From positions 1-19,384 of the forward strand of contig JAZGDL010000453.1 of NCBI GenBank assembly GCA_036477795.1: DNA of 19,384 nucleotides, written 5' to 3'. Below, piece by piece: positions 5,911-15,399 of the stretch (within the stretch, counting starts at the first letter, position 1; every line of letters begins with the position of its first letter). Under the pieces are notes generated by a model. It ran no database searches, was not told the origin of the DNA, and was given only the letters and a program-made list of their open reading frames with translations. Source of the DNA: JAZGDL01 sp036477795. Its GTDB lineage: Bacteria > Planctomycetota > Phycisphaerae > UBA1845. A program made the translations under genes and the position numbers.

Positions 5911-8286
5911 CTAGCGTCGTCGTCGTGTCCCCCGCAGTTCTTTGATCCCTGCTCCTGCCGCCTGATCCTCAGCGTAAATCAGCCCTCGGTGCCGCAACTC
6001 ATCTACATTGTAGCCGCGAGATACGGCATATCCCACTGTCAGCAAGATGTCCACGTGACTTTGTACGATGGAACGCCCACCCAGGTGGAACAGGTCGAAC
6101 GTCGTCCGGGTCGGCTCCAGGTGGCTGCCGATTTCGGTGATCGTAAATTGCATCGCCTCGATCTCATTGATGACGGTAGCCGACAGAGAATCGACATCGG
6201 CCACAAATCCCCGCGGGGGTGCCAGGGTAGTGTTCACGCCCCAGCCCCCGGTGGCCTCGAAAACGAACGGATAGAGCTGCTCCGCGGCGTCCCAGACGAT
6301 GAACTCGGGCTCGATGATCAGTAGCTCCGAGCCGCCCCGGCGGGTCGTCTTGCCGGGAACTGTCCTTCCGCGCAGTGTGACGATCTGTTGCAGATGCTTC
6401 CGCATCAACTCCCCGCAGAGCAGGTCGCTGGCACTTACGCCGAGCGGATCGGGCAGAACGGTCTTGGTCGCATCGTTGGAGATCACAATGTAATCGCCCG
6501 GTGGAAGGTTGATCGTGCACTCGCCGTTGGCATCCGTCGTGCAACAGTTGACGGCCGTACAGGTGGTGGCGATGCACTCATACTCCCGGTGCGAGATGCC
6601 GCCGCAGGTAACGCGGGCGCAACTACCGTCGGACTTGTCGTAGGCACAGACGTCGATGCCGACCAGCGGATCCTTGGACGAGCCTGGATGCGAGCCCGAT
6701 CCGACCGTGTGTCTGGCCGCCTCGACCCAGATGTCCGCGCCGAAGAGTACGGTTACATCGACCGCCGCAGTGCTGCTGGTGTTGCCACAGGCGTCGGTGG
6801 CCGTGAACGTAACCGTCGTGGTGGTGTCGGCCGGGAACGTCACCGGGGCGTCATTGGTCACCGTCGCCGCGCCGCAAATGTCCGTAGCCGTCGCCGTCGG
6901 CAACGTTACCGCCTCATCGCCTGAGCAATCGACATCCGTAACCGTAATCGGGGTGGTGTCGACGCTCAGCACCGGAGCCGTCGTGTCGTTGATGGTTACC
7001 GTCGTCGAGCATGTGTCGGACGCGTCTCTGTTGTCAGTGACGGTCAGCGTCACGTTGCATACCAGCGGACATGGAGCCACCGAACTCACCGTCAATAGAG
7101 GTGTCGGGCTGTTGGGGTCATCGAAGCTGCCGCCCGGGCAATCCGTCGTCCACGCAAAGGTCAGCGTGTCGCCGGGATTGGGATCACTCGATCCGCTCCC
7201 GTCGAGCTGAACCGTCGTCGTTGCGCCTGCACACTCTGCACTGTACGGCCCACTGGGGGCGCACTCCGGCGGGTCGTTCTCGCACGCGTCACCTATCCCG
7301 TCTCCGTCGCCGTCCTCCTGATTCGGGTTTGGATCGTTCGGGCAGTTGTCGCACCCGTCGATGAGGCCGTCCTCGTCGGTGTCGGCCTCGCACCCGTCAT
7401 GGACACCGTTGTTATTGCAGTCCACGAACGGATCGCACGGGCCGGGCAGCAGGGCCACGGTGGTCCTGGTCCTGTCGATGCAATCGTTTGAGTCGGTAAC
7501 CGTCAGGGTATAGATCCCGGGTATCGGAGGCGAGATCACCGGGTTCTGCTGCGTCGAGGTGAATCCTCCCGGGCCGGTCCACGAATACCCGGCCATGCCG
7601 TCCGGCCCGCCCAGCAGCGTCACGTTCTCGCCCTCGCACGCTGGCCCATCGTTTGATGCCGTTGCCGGCGGCTCAGCCGGCGGAACCACGACCGTCAGGT
7701 TGCCGATCGAACCGACGCCGGGCGGCTCGACCACCCAGAAACCGGTCGCCTGGTCGTCTCCCACAATCACGGTCGCCCCAAGGTTGGAAAGCGTCAGCGT
7801 GTAAGTGCCCGGCTCGATGGGAGCCGTAAGCAAACCCGTGACGAGCACTTCCTCCGTGTGAGCGACACCGGTTATGACGGTTCCGATCGGGAAGGGCGCG
7901 TTATCCGCCGTGTTGTTGGGCGTGTTCTGCGCACCGCCCACGTGGACCAATCGGCCATCAACGACCGTGCCTCCAAACCCGCCGGCAGCAGTCATCCCGG
8001 CCGGTCGATCGAAGCTCAGCATTGGATCGGCGCTCGGCGCATCCGCGGGGTCCAGCGACCCACCGCTGAACGTAAGATCGAACACAAACCCCGCCAGTCC
8101 CAGGTTACCGCTGTCGGTCAGAACGCCGCGCACTTCGTACGCCAGCGTCCCGCCACAAGGCACCACGGTTATCGTGTCGCTCCCGCCACTGGTGACGCTC
8201 ACGTTGAGGTCAGTCGCCATGGCCGTCGAACAAATGAGTGTCGCGATAGCCAATACGCCAACGAATCGTTTCGTCCAGTTGATCAT
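5911..8286 (-). CDS. Large secreted multidomain protein (Ig/PKD, TSP3, HYR-like, CnaB-like)
   Basis: The ATG at 8286 is chosen because GAGG lies upstream and the protein then begins with a compact signal peptide (MINWTKRF, hydrophobic core, TAMA cleavage at about 24). A TTG at 8310 would add eight residues. The 791-aa protein has a cohesin-like beta domain at about 26-200, an Ig/PKD-like domain at about 205-280, and a calcium-binding thrombospondin type-3 segment at about 302-336 (DTDEDGLIDGCDNCP, DGDGDGIGDAC). A PKD domain follows at about 343-435 (SAECAG, GSGSSDPNPGD), then an HYR/Ig-like domain at about 436-515. A carboxypeptidase-regulatory/CnaB-like domain lies at about 537-605 (VGIDVCAYDKSDG, TTDANGECTINLPPGDY). 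The carboxy end is unknown and ends in arginines, with no sorting tail. It lies 67 bp after the HEAT gene on the same strand, so co-transcription is likely. The function is inferred to be extracellular or surface structure. Confidence 0.75.
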   Translation of the reverse strand: MINWTKRFVGVLAIATLICSTAMATDLNVSVTSGGSDTITVVPCGGTLAYEVRGVLTDSGNLGLAGFVFDLTFSGGSLDPADAPSADPMLSFDRPAGMTAAGGFGGTVVDGRLVHVGGAQNTPNNTADNAPFPIGTVITGVAHTEEVLVTGLLTAPIEPGTYTLTLSNLGATVIVGDDQATGFWVVEPPGVGSIGNLTVVVPPAEPPATASNDGPACEGENVTLLGGPDGMAGYSWTGPGGFTSTQQNPVISPPIPGIYTLTVTDSNDCIDRTRTTVALLPGPCDPFVDCNNNGVHDGCEADTDEDGLIDGCDNCPNDPNPNQEDGDGDGIGDACENDPPECAPSGPYSAECAGATTTVQLDGSGSSDPNPGDTLTFAWTTDCPGGSFDDPNSPTPLLTVSSVAPCPLVCNVTLTVTDNRDASDTCSTTVTINDTTAPVLSVDTTPITVTDVDCSGDEAVTLPTATATDICGAATVTNDAPVTFPADTTTTVTFTATDACGNTSSTAAVDVTVLFGADIWVEAARHTVGSGSHPGSSKDPLVGIDVCAYDKSDGSCARVTCGGISHREYECIATTCTAVNCCTTDANGECTINLPPGDYIVISNDATKTVLPDPLGVSASDLLCGELMRKHLQQIVTLRGRTVPGKTTRRGGSELLIIEPEFIVWDAAEQLYPFVFEATGGWGVNTTLAPPRGFVADVDSLSATVINEIEAMQFTITEIGSHLEPTRTTFDLFHLGGRSIVQSHVDILLTVGYAVSRGYNVDELRHRGLIYAEDQAAGAGIKELRGTRRRR
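7279..7383 (-). repeat. Thrombospondin type-3-like calcium-binding repeat segment
   Basis: These bases encode residues 302-336 of the 791-aa protein. Two aspartate-rich loops (DTDEDGLIDGCDNCP and DGDGDGIGDAC) flank an NPNQ turn, the consensus of TSP3 repeats, where the aspartates bind calcium and the cysteines pair. The same module occurs in the 1965-aa protein. Confidence 0.8.
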
Positions 8287-8353
8287 GGTTTTCGCCTCGA
8301 ATCTGCCCAAATGCCCCTCAGGATCCCGCTTCTCGCTCCGGCCTGCAGCGCGA

Positions 8354-9244
8354 CTAATCGCTATCCGTCTTTTCCTCTACGGGTGGTCCCGGAAGGTCCT
8401 TCTCCAGTTCGCGGGCCCTGTTACGCAACTCTTCTGACGCGTGCGGCGAACTCGCCAGGGCCCGAATTACTCTGGCAAGCAAAGCTGGATCCAACTCCTT
8501 ACTGAACCTAGACATTGCGCCGAGAAGCTGTTTTTGAACCAAGTCACTTCTCTCCGATCCCGCGACTTTCTCAAGGACTGCACCCGGATTCAGACCATGT
8601 TGGGCAAGTCGTTCCCGGCTGGTACGTGCGATTTCCGTCAACACCCAAATCGCTCGATAACGCTGCGCTTCGAGCGCCCCGTTGAGGGCAGTTAGTTCGG
8701 CAAGTCTATACCCGCGATTGTCGCCAGACTCCGCGAGAACGAGAGAAATGTCCATTAAGTCGGCAAGCGGGGCGGCATTAGCTTCTTGGAACAAAGCATC
8801 GTGGGGCTCCTGTCCTCCAGGGCGAAGCAGACTTTGCCAATCTACGCGCATTTGATCCAACCCGCCTTCGTCTCCAAGCTTTCGAAGTTCTCGCGCTGTT
8901 GCAATACGAACCTGAAGATGTTCATCACCGAGCATTTGCTTGATTCTTGGAACTGAGCGCTCTCCGTAGCGCTCCGCGAGCAACAGAACCGCCAGCTTAC
9001 GGACGGTGTGGTCGCTCGCTCCCAGAGCTGTTTCGATCTGCATCAGCGTGTCAGACGGGTACCCGAGGGATTCCAGTCGCTTGTGCAACGGAGGGACCCG
9101 GATATCAGCTTGCGCATTCAGTACTGGGAATCCCACCGTGAACAAGAGGAGAACGGGAATGACCCCACCTAGATACGATCTAGAAACCAGTACTCGTTTG
9201 CAGACCGCGAAAACTGTCCTACACATCGTAACACTCCCAATCAT
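8354..9244 (-). CDS. Exported HEAT-repeat protein
   Basis: The ATG at 9244 has a strong GGAGGGGAG ribosome site 8 nt upstream. An in-frame ATG at 9226 also has GGGAG before it and gives a shorter leader. The 296-aa protein starts with a long N-region, a hydrophobic core (GGVIPVLLLFTVGFPV) and an NAQA cleavage site near residue 46, so it is probably exported. From about residue 60 to 275 it consists of paired helices with HEAT/armadillo spacing (SDHTVRKLAVLLLAERYG, DEHLQVRIATARELRKLGDE, QRYRAIWVLTEIA). HEAT repeats form curved protein-binding surfaces and have no enzymatic activity. It sits upstream of the 791-aa secreted gene with a gap of under 70 bp, and may act on or with that product. The binding partner is unknown. 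Confidence 0.75.
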   Translation of the reverse strand: MIGSVTMCRTVFAVCKRVLVSRSYLGGVIPVLLLFTVGFPVLNAQADIRVPPLHKRLESLGYPSDTLMQIETALGASDHTVRKLAVLLLAERYGERSVPRIKQMLGDEHLQVRIATARELRKLGDEGGLDQMRVDWQSLLRPGGQEPHDALFQEANAAPLADLMDISLVLAESGDNRGYRLAELTALNGALEAQRYRAIWVLTEIARTSRERLAQHGLNPGAVLEKVAGSERSDLVQKQLLGAMSRFSKELDPALLARVIRALASSPHASEELRNRARELEKDLPGPPVEEKTDSD

Positions 9245-9302
9245 TCAGCAGGCTCCCCTCCAAGACCCTCGGAAGCGAGCATTTGTCTAGGAGGCGGGTG
9301 AA

Positions 9303-9325
9303 GGGCACTCGGGACTCGGGTGCCC
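9303..9325 (-). terminator. Weak hairpin between the 1965-aa gene and the HEAT gene
   Basis: GGGCAC (9303-9308) and GTGCCC (9320-9325) pair around an 11-nt loop, 67 bp after the stop of the 1965-aa gene and upstream of the HEAT start. There is no T-run, so it would be at best a partial terminator or an RNA-processing site. Confidence 0.3.
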
Positions 9326-9391
9326 AGGGTGTACCATACGTTCCGTTACGCTCATCCGTCATCTGACTCAGAACCTTATTCCCGCAATCTA

Positions 9392-12300
9392 TTACGGCGG
9401 GCAAGTGCAGTCCGCTCGGCACGCGCCTGGACAGCCCGCATCGTCCGTCCCATCACATGTCTCCGTCGGGTCGTTAAGTGCATTATCGCCGCAAATGTCC
9501 GTATAAGCCACGCCAAGGGCACCATTCTGACAGGTTGCGCACGTATCAACGTCGATGGTAGCTTGGTCCTCGGCCCATTGGCAAATGGAGTTCGCAACAT
9601 TTGTAGCGCACGGGAATTCAGCAGCATATGGGGCCCCTGTTGAGTGGCCTTGCGCAACCCAAGCGGTGGTTGCATTCGCGTATGCGGTGTTGACATCCGC
9701 AGTGATCGCCGCTGTCCGGGCAGCTTCCGCCTGAGCGCACGATTGGCTGGGCGGGTTACCATCCATCGGGATGGGCGCTATCGAGGGGCGCGTGAGCAAG
9801 ACAGCCAGTTCAGCGTTGAGGAACGGTACGTACTCGGCTACGTGCACATCCTCATGAAGCTCCGTGCAAGCGGGTTGCCCGTACGCGGTTCCGCCAAGCA
9901 CGAAACAGTCTCCGCCACCGTCGCCATTCCCTCCGTTCCAAAAGCCGTCCACCAGCCCACAGAAGTTCGCAGCAGTAACATCGGGATCACCTCCGCCGGT
10001 AATTTCTGTCACCGCCCCAGGACAAGGATCAGCTTCCATATCACGGTCGGCGGTCACACGGAATTCGATGTGGCATGGCCCGTCGTCTATGCACGTTTGG
10101 ATGACCAAGACCTGCGTCCCCGCTCCCGGCGCGATGGTAACCCCGCACTGCCCGGCGCCGCAAGGAGTTGCGAGCGCCACCTCTACTGCCGCTAATGTAC
10201 TCACGGTTGCGGTGGCGCAGTCGGGGCACGTCGCATCCCCAAAAACGCCCAGCGTAGCGGTGTTGCTGGTGACCGTGCCGCAATCGTCCTTCACTTCGCA
10301 CGTGATTTGGGCGCCGTTGTCCGAATCCTGAAGGTTGGTAAACGTCAGTGTCGGGCTGTCGGTGCCGACGTCGGTGCCGTCCTTCTTCCACTGGTAGTGC
10401 AGGGCTCCACTGCTAGCCGTTGCGGCGATTGTGAAGGTGGCGTCATCGCCGACGCACACATCGGTGTCCTGCGGTTGGCCAGTAATCGCCGGCTCAAAGT
10501 TCGCGCAGGTCGTTCCGTCGCCCTGGTAGGTGTCGCCTGGGGCGTTGCAGGCGGTTGGGGCCTTGTCGTTGCAGGTGCCGTCGTCGTGGCAACAGGCCCC
10601 CTTGGGGCATGTGATCGAACCACAGCGCGTGTCGTCGCCGATGTAGGTGCCGTCACACAGTGCGGCGGTGCTTAGGGCGCAGTTGGCCTGGTTGTTGCAG
10701 CAGGCGCCCTTGCAGAGCGACTCGCGCGAGACGCAAGAGGGGCTGCCATAGGTCTGGAAGGCCGATCCGCCGCCCGGGCAAGGCTTATGTTTGACGACGT
10801 TCGCCCGGCACTGGCCCACGCCGTTAGGACAGGGCTGGCCGAGGACCGCCTGCGGGAAGGTAGGCAGGTTGCTGCACGCCCCGAGGGGCGTCGGACTGCC
10901 GACGGCCGAGTACTTGCAGACGTCTTCGCCCTGGCATTCAGGCGGGCAGAAGAAATGTGCCTCACCCGCCGTGATGTGGCTGGTGCAGGTGAGCTGCTGT
11001 CCGCCCACGGCGGCAGCGAGCGCCCCGCCGCCACCGAACTCAATGACACCTGGGACGAAGTTGCCCTGGGCGCACGCCGGTACGCTTAGCTGCTCGATAA
11101 TGCTGGGGTCAGCGACACGGACAAACGGCTGACCCGTGAAACTCAACGTGATGGGCGGCATTCCGGCACTTACGGAACCGCCCTCGCCCATACGAGCGGA
11201 AGCACCGGACGGCTCACCGGTGTCCAGCACCCGGACCGCAACACACTCGGGCAGTACATGATCGACCAGGTCCTGGAGGTTGACGAACAGGAACGCCGGC
11301 TGAACGAACACGGTTGCGTCGTACGTGCCGGAATTCGCATCGGGATCGTCGAGCGTGGCGGTAAGCTCCCCCGAAGGTGGAAAGTGCGGGGACAGACCGG
11401 CCACAACGATCCATTGCTCCGGGTTTCCGCCAGCGTGGGTGACTGTGATCGGGTCCTTCGACATCAGATCCAGCGCAATGATGTCGAGGGTCGTTTGCGC
11501 CTCGCCGGTCTCGGGGTCAAAGGTCACCAAACCATGCTCTATTAGCGTGTCCATGTCACCGTACACGCCGCTAGGATCGACCGGGGTCCCTACGAAGGCC
11601 ACGATCTCGCCGAACGGGTCGGAACCTTCGGCGAAGAATCCAGCCGGTATCGGGCCGTGCAGACCGAAGTCGTAGAAAGTCTCGTTTGCACCGACGCCCG
11701 CGACCCCTCCGCCGACGCCCGCTAGCGCTCCTCCGCCCACCGCCGTCGTCCATGAATCGGGGCAGGCATCCGCCGGCCTCACCCTGCATCCCACGACGGG
11801 TTGGCCGGCGACGCCCGAGAAGGCCAGATAGTCCGTCATATCGACGGTTCCGTTCCTATCGAAGTCCGCACAGACGCATCCCGCGAGAATGTCGGCTCCG
11901 CTCGTTCCCATGCAGGCCGTAAACGCGGCCAGGTCGTCGCGGTCGACGTCACAGTCGCCATCCAGGTCGCCCGGCGTGGTGAGGCAATCCGCCTCGTCGG
12001 GCAGACCGTTGAAGTTGAGGTCCTTGCTGGTCCCGCTGACAATGTCGCAGGTGTCGGGGATGCCGTTGAAGTTGCCGTCGTCCTCGCACTCGTCGGGGGT
12101 TCCGTTGGGCTGGCAGTCCTGGCTGATTCCGTCGAAGATGTCCTGGCTGTCAGGGACACCGTTGGCGTTGCAGTCTTCAGCGGCTGGCAACCCGTTCACG
12201 CAGAAGGCCAAGTCGTAGGGAGCCAGGTCATCATCGTCGTACCCGTCGCCCTCCGCGTCGTACAGCGACGTACCGTTGCCGTTAGTTCCCTCCGGGGCTG

Positions 12301-15289
12301 TCTCCCACCACCACGTGCACGAAGCGCCCGTGTTGTTGCGCATTTCGACCCAGAATCGCTCACCCGCTCCCGCGCTGAACGGCGGGACGAGGTCGAACGA
12401 GTACTCGAACTCGGCGAAGCCCTCGCCGAACGGAATGGTCTGGCCCGTCGCTGAGCGTGTAACGGCACCGCCGGCGTCGTACGTCGCCACAACGACACTC
12501 GCCGGCCCGCCGTCGCTGACGTAGAAGGTCACCACGAAATCGTCCATTGCGTCGCAAGGCTCACCACACTCGTCCTGATATGTGCCCCACCAAGTCACGC
12601 CGGTGATTGTGGTCGCTTCTGCGGATGTGAAGCTGTCGGCCGCGGTGGTCCCGGCCTCTAAGTCGATGGACACCATGAACGCGCCGCCGTGCTCCTGCTG
12701 ATCCGGCAACTGACATTGCGATGAGTTCACTAAAGCTGCGATGCCGCTCTGTCCGGCCTGATTTAATAACGCCGCCCACTCGCAATCGTCGGGAATGCCG
12801 TTCGGCTGACAGTCATCGCTTGCTCCACTGGCGATATCACATTCGTCGGGAACGCCGTTGGCGTTGCAGTCCTGGCTGTTCCCAAGGTCGATGTCGCAGT
12901 TGTCCGGGATGCCGTTGGGCTGGCAATCAACGCTGACGCCGCTGGCTATATCACACTCGTCGGGGATGCCGTTGCCGTTGCAGTCCTGGCTGGTGCCATT
13001 CGCAATGTCGCAATCGTCGGGAATACCGTTACTGTTGCAGTCCTGGCTGGTGCCATCCGCAATGTCGCAATCGTCGGGAATACCGTTACCGTTGCAGTCC
13101 TGACTTGTACCACTGCTGATGTCGCACTCGTCGGGAACGTTGTTGCTGTTGCAATCTCCACTGGTGCCTTCCGTGATGTCGCAACCGTCGGGGACGCCGT
13201 TCCCGTTGCAGTCCGGCTGGTCGGGTTCGCAGCAGTCGCCCAGGCCGTCACCATCGCTATCCCCTTGTCCAGGGTTCGGAGTGAGCGGGCAGTTGTCGCA
13301 GACATCGCCGACGCCGTCGGCGTCGCGGTCGGTCTGGTTCGGATTCGGCGTGTCGGGGCAGTTGTCAATGGGGTCATCGACCCCGTCGTCGTCGGGATCC
13401 AGCTCGCACGGAACGTTAATTGCAATCCTGTCTTCCCCCTGCTTGGTGAAGTCGACGCAGTCGACGTTGGTATCGAAGATCGCGTCCGTCGACCCGCTCG
13501 CCCCACCCTGATCCTGAATTCGACCCGCGCTGCACAGGTTGAGCACGTCGCAACTGCCGCCGCCAAAGTCGAAGATGCACGCGGTTGTGCTTACCGATCC
13601 TGACTGGACTTCGGCGCGGACCCAGGAAAGTAGGGTGTTTCCTGCCAAGGTGAAGCTCAAGGTGTTGGTCCCGGATGGATTCCAGGCCGAGGTAAGCAGG
13701 CCCCCCGCGTTGGTGACCGTGAACGTCTGAAGTTGGGGAGCACACGTACAACTGTTGGTTGGGTCAGCGGGCGCCGTCCCCAGCGAGACACCGTTGAGGA
13801 AGAACTCGTACGTCCCTGGGCGCGAGCACAGAGTGTTCAGGATATCGAAGCGAATCGAATCTATGGTGGCGGGAGCGTCCGTCGCGGAAACGCAAAGCGT
13901 GTAATCTCCGTCGGCCAGCGACGAGATGTCGATCGTCTCGGGCAGTTGCGAATCGAAGTACGGGGTGACCGAAACCGGGGTCGACGTCCCAACTTCCACG
14001 ACAAGATTATCGATGAACGTACTTCCGCTGAACTGGTCCCACCTGAATGACGTGATTCCCGTCCAGCCCGAGACGGGAAACGTAAGTGTGCCGGTACCGG
14101 TCACGTTGACGACAGCTCCGGACGATGAAGTAAAGCTGCCCGGCCCACCAAACGATAAGACATCAAGACTCACCACGGTGAACGGGGCTGCTGCGAAATC
14201 GAACTCATACGGGGTGGAGCAGCACCCGGAGTGGTTCCAGATAGTCCCGCCCGAGAAGTGCAGGTGGGGACCGGAGGGATAGCGTGACGTCACGGTCATC
14301 CCGGACTCGGTATAGCTGAGTGGGTTACCAGACCCGCCATCAAACGTAATGGTGATCGGTGTAAACGTACCCTGGTTGACCGTTACCTCCCCACTCAGGT
14401 TTTCGCCGATCAGGTCGAACTGTGCCGCGAAGCATGAACCTTGGTCCACAAGTGAAATACAAGCGGCCGTCTCGGTTTGGTCGGGGTTTGGGATACTTGG
14501 GCAATTATCGCATGCGTCACCGACACCGTCCGCGTCACCATCTTGCTGGGCTGGGTTGGCCACGGTGGGGCAGTTGTCGGCGGGGATGTCGATGCCGTCC
14601 CCGTCGGGATCGGCGTCCCCCAGAACCGCGTTGGCTACGAGCTGGTAAAGCTCGGCGTTGTTCCCTCCCCAATTCCCTCCACGGGGGAAAAGGTTCAAAC
14701 CTATCACCAGGCCACTAGCACTTCGGGCGATCATGTTGCGTCCAGCCCCATCGGTAGCTAACAAGGCAGCCCCCGCATCAAGACCGGGATGGGCAAAGTT
14801 GGAGTTGTGGAAATACGATAGCGCTCCCAGATTAACCTCGAAGAACACAGCATCGTTCGGCTGGGTGGCAACAAGAACTCCGCCGACATTCCCGTTCACC
14901 CCTACGTTCACGAGTGGGGAGTATCCACTAGTCATAACCCGCCCTGAGATCGCCCAGGGGCTACTAAAGGCATACGTGGCCAGCACAAGTTGCCCACCCG
15001 CATCCACATAATCAGCAAGTACATCACCCAAAGCCACCGCGTTGGCCGGGGTGAAGTTAGTATAGGCCAACACCCGGTCGAAGGAGGCCAGCGTTGCTAG
15101 GGAAGGGGTTCCGCTCGACGAAAAGAAAACGTCTACTGTGGAGAACATCCCCGTAGAGAGAAGTTCGGATGTAGGGGGGCCACTATCCGATACGACAATC
15201 AAGACAGATGGCTGGGCGTTCGCCACCGGTAGCCCAACACTCAGAATCACCCCGAAGATCGCCAGGACGCCGGTCTTGAAGTACTTCAT
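9392..15289 (-). CDS. Giant secreted multidomain protein with calcium-binding repeats
   Basis: The ATG has AGGAG 8 nt upstream. The 1965-aa protein opens with a signal peptide (MKYFKTGVLA to VANAQ, cleavage near 26). Residues of about 27-223 have a Rossmann-like, ThuA/amidotransferase-type fold (VLIVVSDSG, FDRVLAYTNF, YVDAGGQLVL). TSP3 repeats follow at about 225-272, then lectin- or CUB-like beta domains to about 625, and a second TSP3 block at 631-692. Eight 19-aa DCNxNGxPDxCDI repeats lie at 693-844, with two to three more near 1039-1102. A dockerin/EF-hand-like pair (GDLDGDCDVDRDDLAAF, DFDRNGTVDMTDYLAF) lies at about 1105-1160. Toward the end are GACC cysteine modules, an Ig-like domain (QPQDTDVCVGDDATF, YQWKKDG), an HEDVH motif at 1812-1816, and a DUF4215-like cysteine end (CGDNALNDPTETCDG). 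It has no sorting tail. Likely cell-surface or matrix; possible protease activity is unproven. Confidence 0.8.
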   Translation of the reverse strand: MKYFKTGVLAIFGVILSVGLPVANAQPSVLIVVSDSGPPTSELLSTGMFSTVDVFFSSSGTPSLATLASFDRVLAYTNFTPANAVALGDVLADYVDAGGQLVLATYAFSSPWAISGRVMTSGYSPLVNVGVNGNVGGVLVATQPNDAVFFEVNLGALSYFHNSNFAHPGLDAGAALLATDGAGRNMIARSASGLVIGLNLFPRGGNWGGNNAELYQLVANAVLGDADPDGDGIDIPADNCPTVANPAQQDGDADGVGDACDNCPSIPNPDQTETAACISLVDQGSCFAAQFDLIGENLSGEVTVNQGTFTPITITFDGGSGNPLSYTESGMTVTSRYPSGPHLHFSGGTIWNHSGCCSTPYEFDFAAAPFTVVSLDVLSFGGPGSFTSSSGAVVNVTGTGTLTFPVSGWTGITSFRWDQFSGSTFIDNLVVEVGTSTPVSVTPYFDSQLPETIDISSLADGDYTLCVSATDAPATIDSIRFDILNTLCSRPGTYEFFLNGVSLGTAPADPTNSCTCAPQLQTFTVTNAGGLLTSAWNPSGTNTLSFTLAGNTLLSWVRAEVQSGSVSTTACIFDFGGGSCDVLNLCSAGRIQDQGGASGSTDAIFDTNVDCVDFTKQGEDRIAINVPCELDPDDDGVDDPIDNCPDTPNPNQTDRDADGVGDVCDNCPLTPNPGQGDSDGDGLGDCCEPDQPDCNGNGVPDGCDITEGTSGDCNSNNVPDECDISSGTSQDCNGNGIPDDCDIADGTSQDCNSNGIPDDCDIANGTSQDCNGNGIPDECDIASGVSVDCQPNGIPDNCDIDLGNSQDCNANGVPDECDIASGASDDCQPNGIPDDCEWAALLNQAGQSGIAALVNSSQCQLPDQQEHGGAFMVSIDLEAGTTAADSFTSAEATTITGVTWWGTYQDECGEPCDAMDDFVVTFYVSDGGPASVVVATYDAGGAVTRSATGQTIPFGEGFAEFEYSFDLVPPFSAGAGERFWVEMRNNTGASCTWWWETAPEGTNGNGTSLYDAEGDGYDDDDLAPYDLAFCVNGLPAAEDCNANGVPDSQDIFDGISQDCQPNGTPDECEDDGNFNGIPDTCDIVSGTSKDLNFNGLPDEADCLTTPGDLDGDCDVDRDDLAAFTACMGTSGADILAGCVCADFDRNGTVDMTDYLAFSGVAGQPVVGCRVRPADACPDSWTTAVGGGALAGVGGGVAGVGANETFYDFGLHGPIPAGFFAEGSDPFGEIVAFVGTPVDPSGVYGDMDTLIEHGLVTFDPETGEAQTTLDIIALDLMSKDPITVTHAGGNPEQWIVVAGLSPHFPPSGELTATLDDPDANSGTYDATVFVQPAFLFVNLQDLVDHVLPECVAVRVLDTGEPSGASARMGEGGSVSAGMPPITLSFTGQPFVRVADPSIIEQLSVPACAQGNFVPGVIEFGGGGALAAAVGGQQLTCTSHITAGEAHFFCPPECQGEDVCKYSAVGSPTPLGACSNLPTFPQAVLGQPCPNGVGQCRANVVKHKPCPGGGSAFQTYGSPSCVSRESLCKGACCNNQANCALSTAALCDGTYIGDDTRCGSITCPKGACCHDDGTCNDKAPTACNAPGDTYQGDGTTCANFEPAITGQPQDTDVCVGDDATFTIAATASSGALHYQWKKDGTDVGTDSPTLTFTNLQDSDNGAQITCEVKDDCGTVTSNTATLGVFGDATCPDCATATVSTLAAVEVALATPCGAGQCGVTIAPGAGTQVLVIQTCIDDGPCHIEFRVTADRDMEADPCPGAVTEITGGGDPDVTAANFCGLVDGFWNGGNGDGGGDCFVLGGTAYGQPACTELHEDVHVAEYVPFLNAELAVLLTRPSIAPIPMDGNPPSQSCAQAEAARTAAITADVNTAYANATTAWVAQGHSTGAPYAAEFPCATNVANSICQWAEDQATIDVDTCATCQNGALGVAYTDICGDNALNDPTETCDGTDDAGCPGACRADCTCPP
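11984..12175 (-). repeat. Second, degenerate DCNxNG repeat block
   Basis: These bases encode DCNANGVPDSQDIF, DCQPNGTPDECEDD and diverged NFNGIPDTCDI and NFNGLPDEADC units. They follow a roughly 190-aa beta domain that separates them from the main tandem array. Cysteine and aspartate positions are partly lost (SQD for xCD, DLN for DCN), so this block is older or under less constraint than the main array. Confidence 0.75.
12758..13213 (-). repeat. Tandem array of eight 57-bp (19-aa) calcium-binding-type repeats
   Basis: The unit is DCNGNGIPDDCDIADGTSQ with a fixed 57-bp period, verified at 13213, 13156, 13099, 13042, 12985 and onward to 12758. Copies at 12986-13042 and 13043-13099 differ at only two of 57 positions, while outer copies are more diverged. 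The last copy (12758-12814) decays after DCE. Each unit has paired aspartates and two cysteines, resembling TSP3 and dockerin loops, so calcium binding and disulfide bonds are likely. It lies within the 1965-aa gene at residues 693-844. Confidence 0.9.
13214..13399 (-). repeat. TSP3-like segment adjoining the tandem array
   Basis: These bases encode residues 631-692 of the 1965-aa protein (DPDDDGVDDPIDNCPDTPNP, DRDADGVGDVCDNCP, DSDGDGLGDCC). They are typical thrombospondin type-3 calcium loops directly followed by the 19-aa repeats, which suggests one continuous rod-like calcium-bound stalk. Confidence 0.8.
14474..14617 (-). repeat. First TSP3-like segment of the 1965-aa protein
   Basis: These bases encode residues 225-272 (DADPDGDGIDIPADNCP, DGDADGVGDACDNCP, PNPDQTE). 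The segment links the amino-terminal amidotransferase-like domain to the following beta domains. Confidence 0.8.
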
Positions 15290-15399
15290 CTGTTAGTCTC
15301 CTGCGCACAACGCCGCGAAAACCAGCGGGCTACGTTCGTATCGTTCCTTGCCAACAATTCCGGTTAGCTCAGTGGACACGTCTGATCCCGTACCCGGAC

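Noticed and set aside
12758..13213. The 57-bp repeats as a CRISPR-like array
   Set aside because: There are no unique spacers; the period is a multiple of three and lies in frame within a large coding sequence.
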